This document shows positions 33,325 through 42,291 of a DNA stretch of 64,000 bases, one piece after another. The translations under genes and the position numbers were made by a program. Each line of letters starts with the position of its first letter. Positions within the stretch are counted from its first letter, which is position 1. The DNA comes from Robertmurraya andreesenii (GTDB lineage: Bacteria; Bacillota; Bacilli; Bacillales; Cytobacillaceae). Where the stretch lies: positions 160,570 to 224,569 of the forward strand of contig NZ_JAUSTU010000005.1 of NCBI RefSeq assembly GCF_030813005.1. Reading direction: 5' to 3'. A model generated the notes under the pieces. It was not told the DNA's origin. It worked only from the letters and a program-made list of their open reading frames with translations, and did not search any database.

Positions 33325-34230
33325 TCATTCCATGTAAAAAAATGAGGGTTTGTCAACAATCACATGCTCACCAAAGCCAGGACGGAAGAAAACATTAGCA
33401 CCCGCTTTTATGACCTTACCTCGATGAACAGCTACCACCAATCTTTCCAAATATTCTTGAAAGAGCTTGCTTTCTTCTATTTCCATCATATCATCAGCTT
33501 TCAAATAGAAATTATAACTGACCTCCCCACCCTGATGAATGCCTAACCTCTTTGGATATATTCCCATTTTACTTAGATTCGTTCGGGAAATTGGCTCTTT
33601 AGCCTTCAGTTCATGCTCGATAGAAGGGATTTTCTCCATATTCATGATGCTTGTCCACCTCATTTGAGCACTTTTTCTCTGTCTCTCCCGTTCATCTAAG
33701 AAAATTGGGATGAGCGGGCTATTGTAGGGGAACATCGCCTCTCTAATCCATCCCCAAGGGATAAGATCTAGCCTACTTTTTGAATCGATTTCGACAAATA
33801 TTGCTGGAATTTTCTCCTTCTTACATTTTCTTATAAAATTTGGGGTTAATAATGAGGGAGAGATTCTGACGCCAATTGTAAAATCAATGGGACTGTTAAG
33901 AAGATTTCTCTTGATTTGCTGCAAGGATTTTTTTAATAAATGCTCTTTTTCAATAGTTGTGTTGGTAAGAAACATCGTACATCCTCTAACGATGAACGTA
34001 TCAATAAAAAACTGCTTCATATTCGGAAAGGAAGTATCAACTGGGATTTCTGGACAATAGATAATATGGGAAGGGGTCATTACATAGCTCTCTGCATTCA
34101 ATCTCATATAGGAGAATTTCTTGAAGGAGGGCCTTATTGAATGTATTCTCTCATCCTTAATCAAGAGAGAGAGCTGTTTCAGTCCAGACTCCTTCAATAC
34201 ATTGGCATTCTCGATGATATACGCCATCAA
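33325..34230 (-). CDS. uncharacterised protein with amidohydrolase-like N terminus
   Basis: 301 residues, not a gene I know from the B. subtilis order. It begins YIIENANVLKESGLKQLSLL, like the small beta domain of amidohydrolases. The metal-binding HxH expected after the following PG motif is missing (MTPSHIIYCPEIP instead). The middle has GVRISPSLLTPNFIRKC and a TIM-barrel-like alternation; the end reads VAVHRGKVIKAGANVFFRPG. A degenerate, metal-free relative is my inference. It lies between aroA and ypiA on the same strand. Confidence 0.65.
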   Translation of the reverse strand: MMAYIIENANVLKESGLKQLSLLIKDERIHSIRPSFKKFSYMRLNAESYVMTPSHIIYCPEIPVDTSFPNMKQFFIDTFIVRGCTMFLTNTTIEKEHLLKKSLQQIKRNLLNSPIDFTIGVRISPSLLTPNFIRKCKKEKIPAIFVEIDSKSRLDLIPWGWIREAMFPYNSPLIPIFLDERERQRKSAQMRWTSIMNMEKIPSIEHELKAKEPISRTNLSKMGIYPKRLGIHQGGEVSYNFYLKADDMMEIEESKLFQEYLERLVVAVHRGKVIKAGANVFFRPGFGEHVIVDKPSFFYME

Positions 34231-34284
34231 ACCACCCTTTTCAAACGGTCTTATGACAAGCTATGCTGGAGCAAAAATAAATAT

Positions 34285-34318
34285 GCAAAAAAAACATGCT
34301 GCAGATGACTACAGCATG
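34285..34318 (-). terminator. terminator of the aro-hisC-tyrA-aroA operon
   Basis: CATGCTG/CAGCATG stem with eight T on the minus strand, 8 bases after the aroA stop. Confidence 0.85.
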
Positions 34319-34325
34319 GAAGAGT

Positions 34326-35615
34326 TTACGATAATAGGTTTTCTAAATGAGAGAAAAAGTTGGGATAGGATACGGAAATGGCACCGGCATCCACAAGGTT
34401 GACTTCTTTTTCACAAATCAATGCCGCAATCGCTAGCATCATACCGATACGATGATCTCCATAGCTATCTACAATTCCACCGGACAAATTAGTTCGCCCA
34501 TGAATGATCATTCCATCATTAGTGGCTTCAATCCTTGCTCCCAGCTTCGCAAGCTCGTGAACAACGGTATCAATGCGGTTGGTCTCCTTTACCTTGAGCT
34601 CCTCGGCATCCTTGATGACTGTAACTCCCTCAGCTTGTGTCGCCAGCAGTGCGATGACAGGAATTTCATCAATTAGTCTTGGAATCAAGTCTCCACCAAT
34701 GGTCATTCCCTTTAGAGATGAGGTTTTAATCCTCATATCCCCAACGGGTTCAAAGGCGGCAAGATCCTCATTGAAAATCTCTAGATCGGCCCCCATCTCT
34801 TTCATTACATCAATGATTCCTGTTCTAGACGGATTCAGTCCTACATTTCTCAAGATGATCTCGCTATTTGGAACGATCGCTCCGGCAACGAGGAAGAAGG
34901 CCGCAGAGGAAATATCACCAGGAACATGCACATCAGCAGCTTTCAATTGTTGTCCACCCTGAACAGAGACGGATAGCCCATCAACCTCTACAGCACCGCC
35001 AAAATGCTGAATCATTCTTTCTGTGTGGTCTCTTGTCTTTGCCGTTTCTATGACCTTCGTTGTGCCTCCCGCTTGAAGTCCAGCAAGCAAAATAGCCGAT
35101 TTAACCTGTGCACTGGCTACAGGCACTTGATATTCAATCCCTTTAAGACTGCCTCCCCGAATCGAGATCGGAGTATATTCTCCACCACTTCGCCCATCAA
35201 TACCGGCTCCTAGAGCTTTAAGAGGCTTAGTCACTCTCGTCATCGGTCTTTTGGCAATGGAGTCGTCCCCGATCAGCGTAGAAAAAAATGGTCGACCTGC
35301 CAATATACCCATCATGAGACGAATTGTTGTTCCTGAATTTCCGACGTCAAGAATTTCACTTGGTTCTTGAAGGCCTTCAAATCCAGTGCCATGGATTGTC
35401 ACTTTTTCATGATCCTGTATGATTTCGACACCAAGCTTTTGAAAGCAAGAAATCGTACTCAGACAGTCATCGCCTGTCAGGAAATTCGTGATGGTTGTTG
35501 TTCCTTCTGCAATGGCACCGAACATAATCGAGCGATGGGAAATGGACTTATCACCAGGAATATGAATTTCTCCAGTAAGTCTATTAACATGAACGGTTAA
35601 TGATGTAGTATTCAT
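34326..35615 (-). CDS. aroA: 3-phosphoshikimate 1-carboxyvinyltransferase (EPSP synthase)
   Basis: 429 residues. Joins shikimate-3-phosphate and PEP. Seen: GDKSISHRSIMFGAIAEG, NSGTTIRLMMGIL, VKSAILLAGL, and KVKETNRID. Ends the aromatic operon as aroE does in B. subtilis nomenclature. AAGGAGGTGATGTC gives a strong RBS. Confidence 0.96.
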   Translation of the reverse strand: MNTTSLTVHVNRLTGEIHIPGDKSISHRSIMFGAIAEGTTTITNFLTGDDCLSTISCFQKLGVEIIQDHEKVTIHGTGFEGLQEPSEILDVGNSGTTIRLMMGILAGRPFFSTLIGDDSIAKRPMTRVTKPLKALGAGIDGRSGGEYTPISIRGGSLKGIEYQVPVASAQVKSAILLAGLQAGGTTKVIETAKTRDHTERMIQHFGGAVEVDGLSVSVQGGQQLKAADVHVPGDISSAAFFLVAGAIVPNSEIILRNVGLNPSRTGIIDVMKEMGADLEIFNEDLAAFEPVGDMRIKTSSLKGMTIGGDLIPRLIDEIPVIALLATQAEGVTVIKDAEELKVKETNRIDTVVHELAKLGARIEATNDGMIIHGRTNLSGGIVDSYGDHRIGMMLAIAALICEKEVNLVDAGAISVSYPNFFSHLENLLS

Positions 35616-35627
35616 GACATCACCTCC

Positions 35628-36734
35628 TTATAACCCTATCGAAGTTTCAAAATTGGTAAATCTCTTTATACAGCTTTCCGCTTTTTCCCGATCCTCTTCT
35701 GTTTGAAAGCTAATGACTAGAGCCCCGTAAATTCCTTCACGTGTTTCACGAATCCTAATATTGGTTAAGCTTATGTTTTCCTGGGCCAAGTATCCTGTGA
35801 TCTCGGAAACTACACCAGGATAATCGGGAATATCCACAAATAAATCGTAGAATGCTGGAATAGCACCTTTCTCCTTGATTGGCATTTCATCACGGAATTT
35901 CTTCGCTTGATAGAAATATTGATAGAGTGCCTCCTCATTCTCTTCAATCAGCATTTGCGAGATACTCTCCATCTCTTCCTTCCATTCATTTAAAAGCGTT
36001 AATAGGACATTCTTATTATGTAAGGAGATATCTCTCCACATCGTCGGGTTGCTTGAGGCGATTCGAGTAATATCCCGGAATCCCCCTGCAGCAAGCCTCG
36101 TGACAAGATTTTGAGTTTGGCTCGTTTTTTCAGCCTGGTGAACGAGGGATGCCGCAATCACATGTGGGAAATGGCTGATGACCCCCGTCAAATAATCATG
36201 CTCACTAGGCAAAACCTTCAAAAACTTCGCCTTTGTCCCCTTGAGCCAAAGTTGAAGAGTTTCCACTGCTTCTTGCTTTGTATCTGGCTCAGGGGTTAAT
36301 AAATAGAAGGCATTTTCGAATAATATCGGCTTTGCCGCAGTCACTCCACTTTTATGAGAACCTGCCATTGGATGACCACCGATAAACGTATACCCCTTCT
36401 CCTTCAGGCAGGCTGCTTTCTTCACGATTTCTGTTTTCGTGCTCCCTGCATCGGTAATAATGACCTTTTCTTTTAACGGGAGGTCACAGAGAAGCTCGAT
36501 CAGCCGTTCCACTTCCTTTACAGGAGTTGCAATCACAATTAAATCAGCATGTACAGCTCCACTTTCAATGCTATCTGCGATTTCATCAACGACACCAAGC
36601 ATTTTTCCAAGTTTACATTGCTTTTCATTGAGATCATAGCCAACCAATGTCGCTTCTGGGTGTTCTTTCTTGATACATAGAGCCAATGAACCCCCGATGA
36701 GTCCAAGCCCAATGACAAATACATGACCTTTCAA
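35628..36734 (-). CDS. tyrA: prephenate dehydrogenase with ACT domain
   Basis: 368 residues. N-terminal NAD fold VIGLGLIGGSLALCIK, the catalytic region GGHPMAGSHKSG and a C-terminal ACT domain from about 295 (DLFVDIPDYPGVVSEITGYL), likely the tyrosine feedback site. TTG start after AGGTGAT. Placed between hisC and aroA. Confidence 0.95.
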   Translation of the reverse strand: MKGHVFVIGLGLIGGSLALCIKKEHPEATLVGYDLNEKQCKLGKMLGVVDEIADSIESGAVHADLIVIATPVKEVERLIELLCDLPLKEKVIITDAGSTKTEIVKKAACLKEKGYTFIGGHPMAGSHKSGVTAAKPILFENAFYLLTPEPDTKQEAVETLQLWLKGTKAKFLKVLPSEHDYLTGVISHFPHVIAASLVHQAEKTSQTQNLVTRLAAGGFRDITRIASSNPTMWRDISLHNKNVLLTLLNEWKEEMESISQMLIEENEEALYQYFYQAKKFRDEMPIKEKGAIPAFYDLFVDIPDYPGVVSEITGYLAQENISLTNIRIRETREGIYGALVISFQTEEDREKAESCIKRFTNFETSIGL

Positions 36735-36760
36735 GGGATCACCTGCTTTCTTGATAGGAA

Positions 36761-37876
36761 CTAATGATTCGAAAGGGCTGCTTTGTTCTTTCGCTCATTG
36801 ACAAATTGCTCAATCACTTGTTGCACTCCAATGTTCTGCTCCTTCGAGCCTATCGTAATGCGGACTGAGGTCGGGAAGCCAAGCCCACTGCCTGACCGTA
36901 CAATATATCCTCTTTCTAGTAAATATTGAAAGACTTCATTTCCGTCCACTTTGAAATCGATCAGAATAAAATTCGTTTGTGACTTCATGTAGGATAATTG
37001 GTGCTTATCACAAAATTGATAAAACTGCTCTAAGCCTTCGCGGTTTCTTTGCCTACACTCTACTACATATTCCTGATCTAGAAGAGCAGAAATAGCAGCT
37101 ATTTGCGCAAAAGTGCTCGTATTAAAGGGCTGTCTTACCGGCTCAAGCGTACGGATAACCTTCTCATTGCTAATTCCATAGCCAATACGCTGGCTGGCCA
37201 AGCCATAGATTTTGGAAAATGTTCTTAGAACGATGAGATTCTCGTATTGTTTTACGAGATCAATGGACTGATGGTAATCCTCGGCCACGACATATTCATA
37301 ATAGGCCTCATCAAGAACAACAAGCGTTTCCTTTGGTACTCTTTCTAGGAAACTAATTAAATCTTTTTCGGGAATATATGTACCTGTTGGATTATTCGGG
37401 CTACATAGCCAAACAATATTCGTTTTGTCATCAATTGCAGCTAACATGCCCTCAAGATCATGCTCCCCACTTACAAGCGGGACCTCTCTTACCTCTGCTC
37501 CTTCAATAATGGCATTATGCTTATATTGGGAAAAGGTTGGAGAAGCCATGACGGTATTATAGCCAGAACGCAATAGGGCACGTGAAATTATTTGGATGTT
37601 TTCATCAGAACCATTTCCAAAAATCAATTGATTTAGCTCGACGCCAAGAAATTCAGATAGACTCGTGCGAATGTCTGTCGCATAGCCGTCAGGATATAAC
37701 GCTAGAGAAGATTCGTAATCTCGAATGGCATTAAGCGCTTTTTGTGAGCAGCCAAAAGGGTTTTCGTTAGAAGCAAGTTTGACAATATGATCCAAGCCAT
37801 ACTGTCTTTTGACTTCATCTATCGATTTTCCAGGCTGATAAGGAGCTAGTTCCAGAATTTCTTCTTTCCATCTCAT
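36761..37876 (-). CDS. hisC: histidinol-phosphate / aromatic aminotransferase
   Basis: 371 residues, PLP enzyme. Seen: LASNENPFGCS, SPNNPTGTYI, LDEAYYEY and the PLP lysine in RTFSKIYGLASQRIGYG. In Bacillus this HisC serves histidine and also tyrosine/phenylalanine synthesis, fitting its place in the aro operon. ATG start giving MRWKEE; two upstream GTGs are weaker. Confidence 0.94.
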   Translation of the reverse strand: MRWKEEILELAPYQPGKSIDEVKRQYGLDHIVKLASNENPFGCSQKALNAIRDYESSLALYPDGYATDIRTSLSEFLGVELNQLIFGNGSDENIQIISRALLRSGYNTVMASPTFSQYKHNAIIEGAEVREVPLVSGEHDLEGMLAAIDDKTNIVWLCSPNNPTGTYIPEKDLISFLERVPKETLVVLDEAYYEYVVAEDYHQSIDLVKQYENLIVLRTFSKIYGLASQRIGYGISNEKVIRTLEPVRQPFNTSTFAQIAAISALLDQEYVVECRQRNREGLEQFYQFCDKHQLSYMKSQTNFILIDFKVDGNEVFQYLLERGYIVRSGSGLGFPTSVRITIGSKEQNIGVQQVIEQFVNERKNKAALSNH

Positions 37877-37918
37877 CGGTTTCACCACTTTTTATCAAAA
37901 TTTTTGTTGACATTGAAA

Positions 37919-38281
37919 TTACGCATTTAAATCAGGTCTTAAAATGACGGCCCGCTCCAAATAAACATGATTTATCTCGGTTTGTTTCTTATCTGTATTC
38001 AAATGGACCATGACCCGAATGCATTTCTCTAATGAGCCAGTCACCGGAATCTCTCTCATGCACATTACAGGGACATGGGTCCATCCTTCAAGTAATCTCA
38101 AGGCCTTTGCTGGGAAAACAGCATCAATTTCTACCGTGGTAGAAATGAACACAGAAGCTACATCCTCTGGGACGATATCATTCCTTGCAATGAGTTCTCG
38201 CATTAATCTTTCTGTCGCTGCGACGATTTCAGCTTCTAAATTGTTTTCAATCGTGATTGCTCCCCTTACCCCTCTTAGCAT
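37919..38281 (-). CDS. aroH: chorismate mutase, AroH type
   Basis: 120 residues, monofunctional class I trimeric mutase. Catalytic residues are in RGVRGAITIENN (Arg7), ATERLMRELIARN, CMREIPV (Arg90 region) and VYLERAVILRPD. One base after aroB. The next gene is hisC, only 42 bases away. Confidence 0.95.
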   Translation of the reverse strand: MLRGVRGAITIENNLEAEIVAATERLMRELIARNDIVPEDVASVFISTTVEIDAVFPAKALRLLEGWTHVPVMCMREIPVTGSLEKCIRVMVHLNTDKKQTEINHVYLERAVILRPDLNA

Positions 38282-38282
38282 C

Positions 38283-39368
38283 TCATCTCACCTCTTCTTT
38301 ATATGCACTTATTTGCTGTAGTAAGAAATCATCTGATATTTTCTTTAAAACTGGTGAGCCAACACGATCTAATAAAACAAATTGAATCTCTCCACCTACC
38401 GATTTCTTATCCTGCTTCATCCTGGCAACCAGACGGTTTGGATCTAACTCGTTAGGGATTTCTATCCTATACCCAAGCTTCGTTAGCCAGCTTTCAAATG
38501 GTTCCATATTAAAGGAAAGATCAAGGATTTCTTTGCTCAATCGAAGGGCAAACAGCATTCCGATCATCACTGCTTCTCCGTGGGTGATTTGTCCATAGCC
38601 CGCTTCCCCTTCAATCGCATGGCCCAGTGTATGGCCAAAGTTCAAATAGGAGCGAACCCCCACTTCCTTTTCATCCTCAGAAACGATGGCACCCTTGATT
38701 CGGATTCCTATTTCCAACATGTACCCTAACTGTTCTGTCGTTAAATGATGTAAATCCGTTATATTTTCAAGCAACCAGTCAAAAAACTTCTGATCATGGA
38801 TAAGCCCGTGCTTAATCACTTCTGCAAATCCTGAGCGTCTCTCATTTTGGGGGAGAGTGGATAAAAAGCTTAGATCATAGAACACAGCCTCAGGCTGATA
38901 GAAAGCACCAATCATATTTTTTCCAAGTGGGTGATTAATTGCGACCTTTCCTCCAACTGCGCTATCATGGGCCAATATCGTCGTGGGAAGCTGGATAAAT
39001 GGAATTCCGCGCATGAAAGTAGCAGCTACGAATCCGCTTAAATCCCCAACCGCCCCACCACCAAAAGAGAGGATGAGGGATTTTCGATCGAGCTTTTGCT
39101 CCAAACAGTACGTGAGACATTTATGATAGACCTCAAAGGTCTTGGCACTTTCCCCATTTGGAACGATAAAATGTGTGCGATTAAAATTAGAGAGGATACC
39201 CATCAACAAAGATAGGTATCTCTCTCCGACATTTTGATCCGTCATGATAAGAATCGTTGTAACAGAAGGGAATCGCTCCTTAATAAACGCTGGTAATTCC
39301 TCTATTACACCCGAACCAACAAACACAGGATAATCCTTGGAGGAGGTGTGGATGATTATTTCTTCCAT
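38283..39368 (-). CDS. aroB: 3-dehydroquinate synthase
   Basis: 361 residues, NAD- and Zn-dependent. Seen: SFGGGAVGDLSGFVAATFMRG, LPTTILAHDSAVGGKVAINH, and zinc ligands in RSGFAEVIKHG, FGHTLGHAIE and THGEAVMIGM. TAATG overlap with the aroC stop. Confidence 0.96.
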   Translation of the reverse strand: MEEIIIHTSSKDYPVFVGSGVIEELPAFIKERFPSVTTILIMTDQNVGERYLSLLMGILSNFNRTHFIVPNGESAKTFEVYHKCLTYCLEQKLDRKSLILSFGGGAVGDLSGFVAATFMRGIPFIQLPTTILAHDSAVGGKVAINHPLGKNMIGAFYQPEAVFYDLSFLSTLPQNERRSGFAEVIKHGLIHDQKFFDWLLENITDLHHLTTEQLGYMLEIGIRIKGAIVSEDEKEVGVRSYLNFGHTLGHAIEGEAGYGQITHGEAVMIGMLFALRLSKEILDLSFNMEPFESWLTKLGYRIEIPNELDPNRLVARMKQDKKSVGGEIQFVLLDRVGSPVLKKISDDFLLQQISAYKEEVR

Positions 39369-40540
39369 TAGAAATCCCTCGCATATTCACGTTGTTTCTC
39401 CACTGTTTCGATTAGGGTATCAAGGCGATCGGAATAAAATTGCTCGACGATCGCAGCGGCGATTTCCCATGCAACTACATTCTCCGCTACGACAGCGGCG
39501 GCGGGAACTGCACAGCTATCCGATCTCTCGATACTCGCCGTGAATGGCTCTTTCGTTTCAATATCAACGCTTTGAAGGGGCTTATAAAGGGTTGGAATCG
39601 GCTTCATCACGCCACGAATCACAATTGGCATCCCTGTCGTCATTCCACCTTCAAAGCCACCTAGGCGATTAGAATCTCGGGTATATCCCTTCTCTTCACT
39701 CCAGGAAATTTCATCGTGAACCTCACTACCAGGTTTCCTCGCAGCCTCAAAACCAATGCCAAATTCCACACCCTTGAAGGCATTGATACTGACAATCGCA
39801 GCAGCAAGCTTGGCATCTAGCTTCCGATCATAATGAACATATGAGCCCACTCCTGAAGGCATTCCTTCCACAATTACTTCCACGATTCCACCGATTGAAT
39901 CCCCGTTTTCCTTTGCTTCATCTATCGCTTTCATCATTTCTTTTTCAGCTTGCGGGTCTAAGCACCGCACAGGTGAATTTTCCGTAATTTCCTTTAATGA
40001 GTTTATTGATTCATAATTTTGGACCTTGCTTCTAATCCCACCAATTTCTACAACATGGGAGGCTACCTCTATTCCAAGTGTTGACAAAAGCTTCTTCGCT
40101 ACGGCACCAGCTGCCACTCTAACCGTCGTTTCACGAGCCGAAGAACGCTCCAAAACATTGCGCAGATCACGATGTCCGTACTTTATGCCTCCATTTAAGT
40201 CAGCATGACCTGGACGGGGACGAGTAATTTGTCGTTTTACTTCTTCCCCTTCAGTAAGCTCCAACGGTTCTTGCCCCATAATTTTTGTCCAATGCTTCCA
40301 ATCATCATTCTGGACGACAAGGGCGACCGGTGATCCTAGGGTATAGCCATGTCTGACCCCACTAGCAATTTGGACCGTGTCCTTCTCAATCTGCATTCTT
40401 CTTCCACGCCCATGCCCTTTTTGACGTCGCTCTAACTCTTTATTAACATCCTCCGCTAAAAGGGGCATACCCGCTGGCAAACCTTCAATAATCGTTGTTA
40501 ATTGCGGTCCATGTGACTCTCCCGCTGTTAAATATCTCAT
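39368..40540 (-). CDS. aroC: chorismate synthase
   Basis: 390 residues, FMN-dependent last step of the shikimate pathway (called aroF in B. subtilis). Seen: YLTAGESHGPQL, GHGRGRRMQIE, RPGHADLNGGIKYGHRDLRN and ERSSARETTVRVAAGAVAK. Start at ATG after GGAGGAAAG. First gene of the aromatic operon, after the cheR terminator. Confidence 0.96.
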   Translation of the reverse strand: MRYLTAGESHGPQLTTIIEGLPAGMPLLAEDVNKELERRQKGHGRGRRMQIEKDTVQIASGVRHGYTLGSPVALVVQNDDWKHWTKIMGQEPLELTEGEEVKRQITRPRPGHADLNGGIKYGHRDLRNVLERSSARETTVRVAAGAVAKKLLSTLGIEVASHVVEIGGIRSKVQNYESINSLKEITENSPVRCLDPQAEKEMMKAIDEAKENGDSIGGIVEVIVEGMPSGVGSYVHYDRKLDAKLAAAIVSINAFKGVEFGIGFEAARKPGSEVHDEISWSEEKGYTRDSNRLGGFEGGMTTGMPIVIRGVMKPIPTLYKPLQSVDIETKEPFTASIERSDSCAVPAAAVVAENVVAWEIAAAIVEQFYSDRLDTLIETVEKQREYARDF

Positions 40541-40672
40541 TTTTCTTTCCTCCTTCAACTCATTAAAGGATTATGTACCAATATAACATACCGACAAAAA
40601 TAAAAATAGCAAAAAATTTTAAATAATGATTTTTTTCGGTGCCAAATTATGATTCTTCTATTATATCTCAAA

Positions 40673-40697
40673 AACAAAAAAAGAGCCTTATTGGCTC
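40673..40697 (-). terminator. cheR terminator
   Basis: GAGCC-aataa-GGCTC then TTTTTTTG on the minus strand. It separates cheR from the aro operon. Confidence 0.78.
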
Positions 40698-40698
40698 C

Positions 40699-41472
40699 CT
40701 ATTTCTTCCTATAAAAAAAAGTATCCTCCGTCTCAAAATCGTATAATCCCGGATTAAAAATCTGTTCTGTGCTTCCTACAAAAAAGATTCCATCCGGCCT
40801 TAGCGCCGCACTGAACTTTTTGTAGAGAATGTCCTTTGCATCCTCTGTAAAATAAATCAAAACATTGCGGCAAACGATTAAGTCATAGGGCCCACCAAAG
40901 GGATCCGCTAAAAGATTTTGCTTCTTAAAGGTCACCGTCCTCTTAATTTCATCAGCAATCTTAAAAAAGCTTCCATCCTTTGTGAAGTACTTCCTTTTCA
41001 TGTCATCAGGTACCTCATTTAAAGATCTTTCTGGATAGAGGCCAACTTTTGCTCTAGCAATGACATTTTCATCTAAATCTGTCGCCAATATTTGAACTTG
41101 AGAAAGGGGCATAAATTTAGACATAATCATGGCAAGAGTATAGGGCTCTTCACCTGTTGAGCAGGCAGCACTCCATATTTTTGGACGACTATTTCTTTCT
41201 AATATTTTTGGTAAGAGCTTTTTCTCAAGCACTTCCCATCTTTTCCCGTTCCGATAAAATTCGGAAACATTAATGGTCATTCGATCAAGGAATTCCTCTA
41301 ATAGCTTCCTATCCTGACTAATCGCTATGAAGTAATCTTGAAAAGAACGGTATCCCCTTTTTTCATAAAGCGATGTGAGCCGTCTTTTCATCTGCGCTTC
41401 CTTGTATAAAGAAAGATCAATTCCCGTCTTTTTCTTAATATTTGCAATAAATTGTTCGTAATCCTGTGCCAT
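40699..41472 (-). CDS. cheR: chemotaxis protein methyltransferase
   Basis: 257 residues; SAM-dependent methylation of receptor glutamates. N-terminal helical domain (IDLSLYKEAQMKRRL) and a SAM fold with WSAACSTGEEPYTLAM, LATDLDENVIARAK and DLIVCRNVLIYF. The organism is therefore probably motile. Lies between ndk and aroC as in B. subtilis. Confidence 0.94.
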   Translation of the reverse strand: MAQDYEQFIANIKKKTGIDLSLYKEAQMKRRLTSLYEKRGYRSFQDYFIAISQDRKLLEEFLDRMTINVSEFYRNGKRWEVLEKKLLPKILERNSRPKIWSAACSTGEEPYTLAMIMSKFMPLSQVQILATDLDENVIARAKVGLYPERSLNEVPDDMKRKYFTKDGSFFKIADEIKRTVTFKKQNLLADPFGGPYDLIVCRNVLIYFTEDAKDILYKKFSAALRPDGIFFVGSTEQIFNPGLYDFETEDTFFYRKK

Positions 41473-41564
41473 TTCTCTTCTCCCTATAAGTTCTGCATAA
41501 ACATTTGCTCACCATAAGTATAGCGGAAAACGATAAAAATAGAGTGGATTTCACAAAAAATTAG

Positions 41565-41597
41565 AAAAGCGCCTGTAGCATTGTACAAGCGCTTTCT
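41565..41597 (-). terminator. ndk terminator
   Basis: AAAGCGC-t-TGTA-(6)-TACA-g-GCGCTTTT on the minus strand with a T-rich tail. It follows the 67-nt repeat element. Confidence 0.78.
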
Positions 41598-41642
41598 TTC
41601 CTGATAATGGCCCATTAAACTTTAGTGTCGCTTCTTATTCCT

Positions 41643-41709
41643 CCTTATATGTATGGGTTTACTAAGCTGCTCGTGCCGAGCAAAACCCGTTCACGCCATA
41701 CACATAAGG
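41643..41709 (-). repeat. 67-nt dispersed stem-loop element, copy 2
   Basis: Same length and layout as the copy at 10165-10231: 14-bp outer arms, an inner hairpin TGCTCG-gca-CGAGCA (minus strand) and the shared stretch TTTTGCTCGG. Relative to copy 1, one stem pair changes C-G to U-A and another becomes a G-U wobble when read on the minus strand. It starts 26 bases after the ndk stop. Confidence 0.8.
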
Positions 41710-41735
41710 CTGGAATCAACACTGAATAGTCTAAA

Positions 41736-42182
41736 TTAATAAATCCACTCAGCGATTAATTTTGAGTAAGACACTAGCTCTTCTTCCTTGAAGAAAAGAC
41801 CGATTTCTCGCTCTGCACTTTCAGGTGAGTCAGAGCCATGAATGATATTCTTTCCAACAGTTGCAGCAAAGTCTCCGCGGATCGTACCTGGTAGTGAATC
41901 CTTTGGATTTGTTGCGCCCATCATTGTACGTGCTGTAGCAATCACATTCTCGCCTTCCCAAACCATAGCAAATACAGGACCAGATGTGATAAATTCAACC
42001 AATTCGCCAAAGAATGGACGTTCCTTATGCTCACCATAATGCTTTTCTGCAAGCTCTTGTGGAATGCTCATAAGCTTTGCGCCAACCAACTGAAATCCTT
42101 TTTTCTCAAAACGGGAAACAATTTCACCGATTAAATTGCGCTGAACACCATCAGGCTTAACCATTAAAAAAGTCTTTTCCAT
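41736..42182 (-). CDS. ndk: nucleoside diphosphate kinase
   Basis: 148 residues, hexameric family. Seen: FLMVKPDGVQRNLIGEI, GPVFAMVWEG, and the phospho-histidine in NIIHGSDSPESAEREI. ATG follows AGGAG by 8 bases. Confidence 0.96.
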   Translation of the reverse strand: MEKTFLMVKPDGVQRNLIGEIVSRFEKKGFQLVGAKLMSIPQELAEKHYGEHKERPFFGELVEFITSGPVFAMVWEGENVIATARTMMGATNPKDSLPGTIRGDFAATVGKNIIHGSDSPESAEREIGLFFKEEELVSYSKLIAEWIY

Positions 42183-42291
42183 AAACTCCACTCCTAAAAT
42201 TCGTATGTATAGTGGGACTAGAAAAATTCAGAGTCCACGAAAAATATTACCATTTTTTTCGAATATTAGCAACAGAGCTTATGGAAACGCT

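Noticed and set aside
36740..38290. TRAP-binding (G/U)AG repeats around the aroH-hisC junction
   Set aside because: Fewer than expected triplets and no regular spacing; the leader is only 42 bases.
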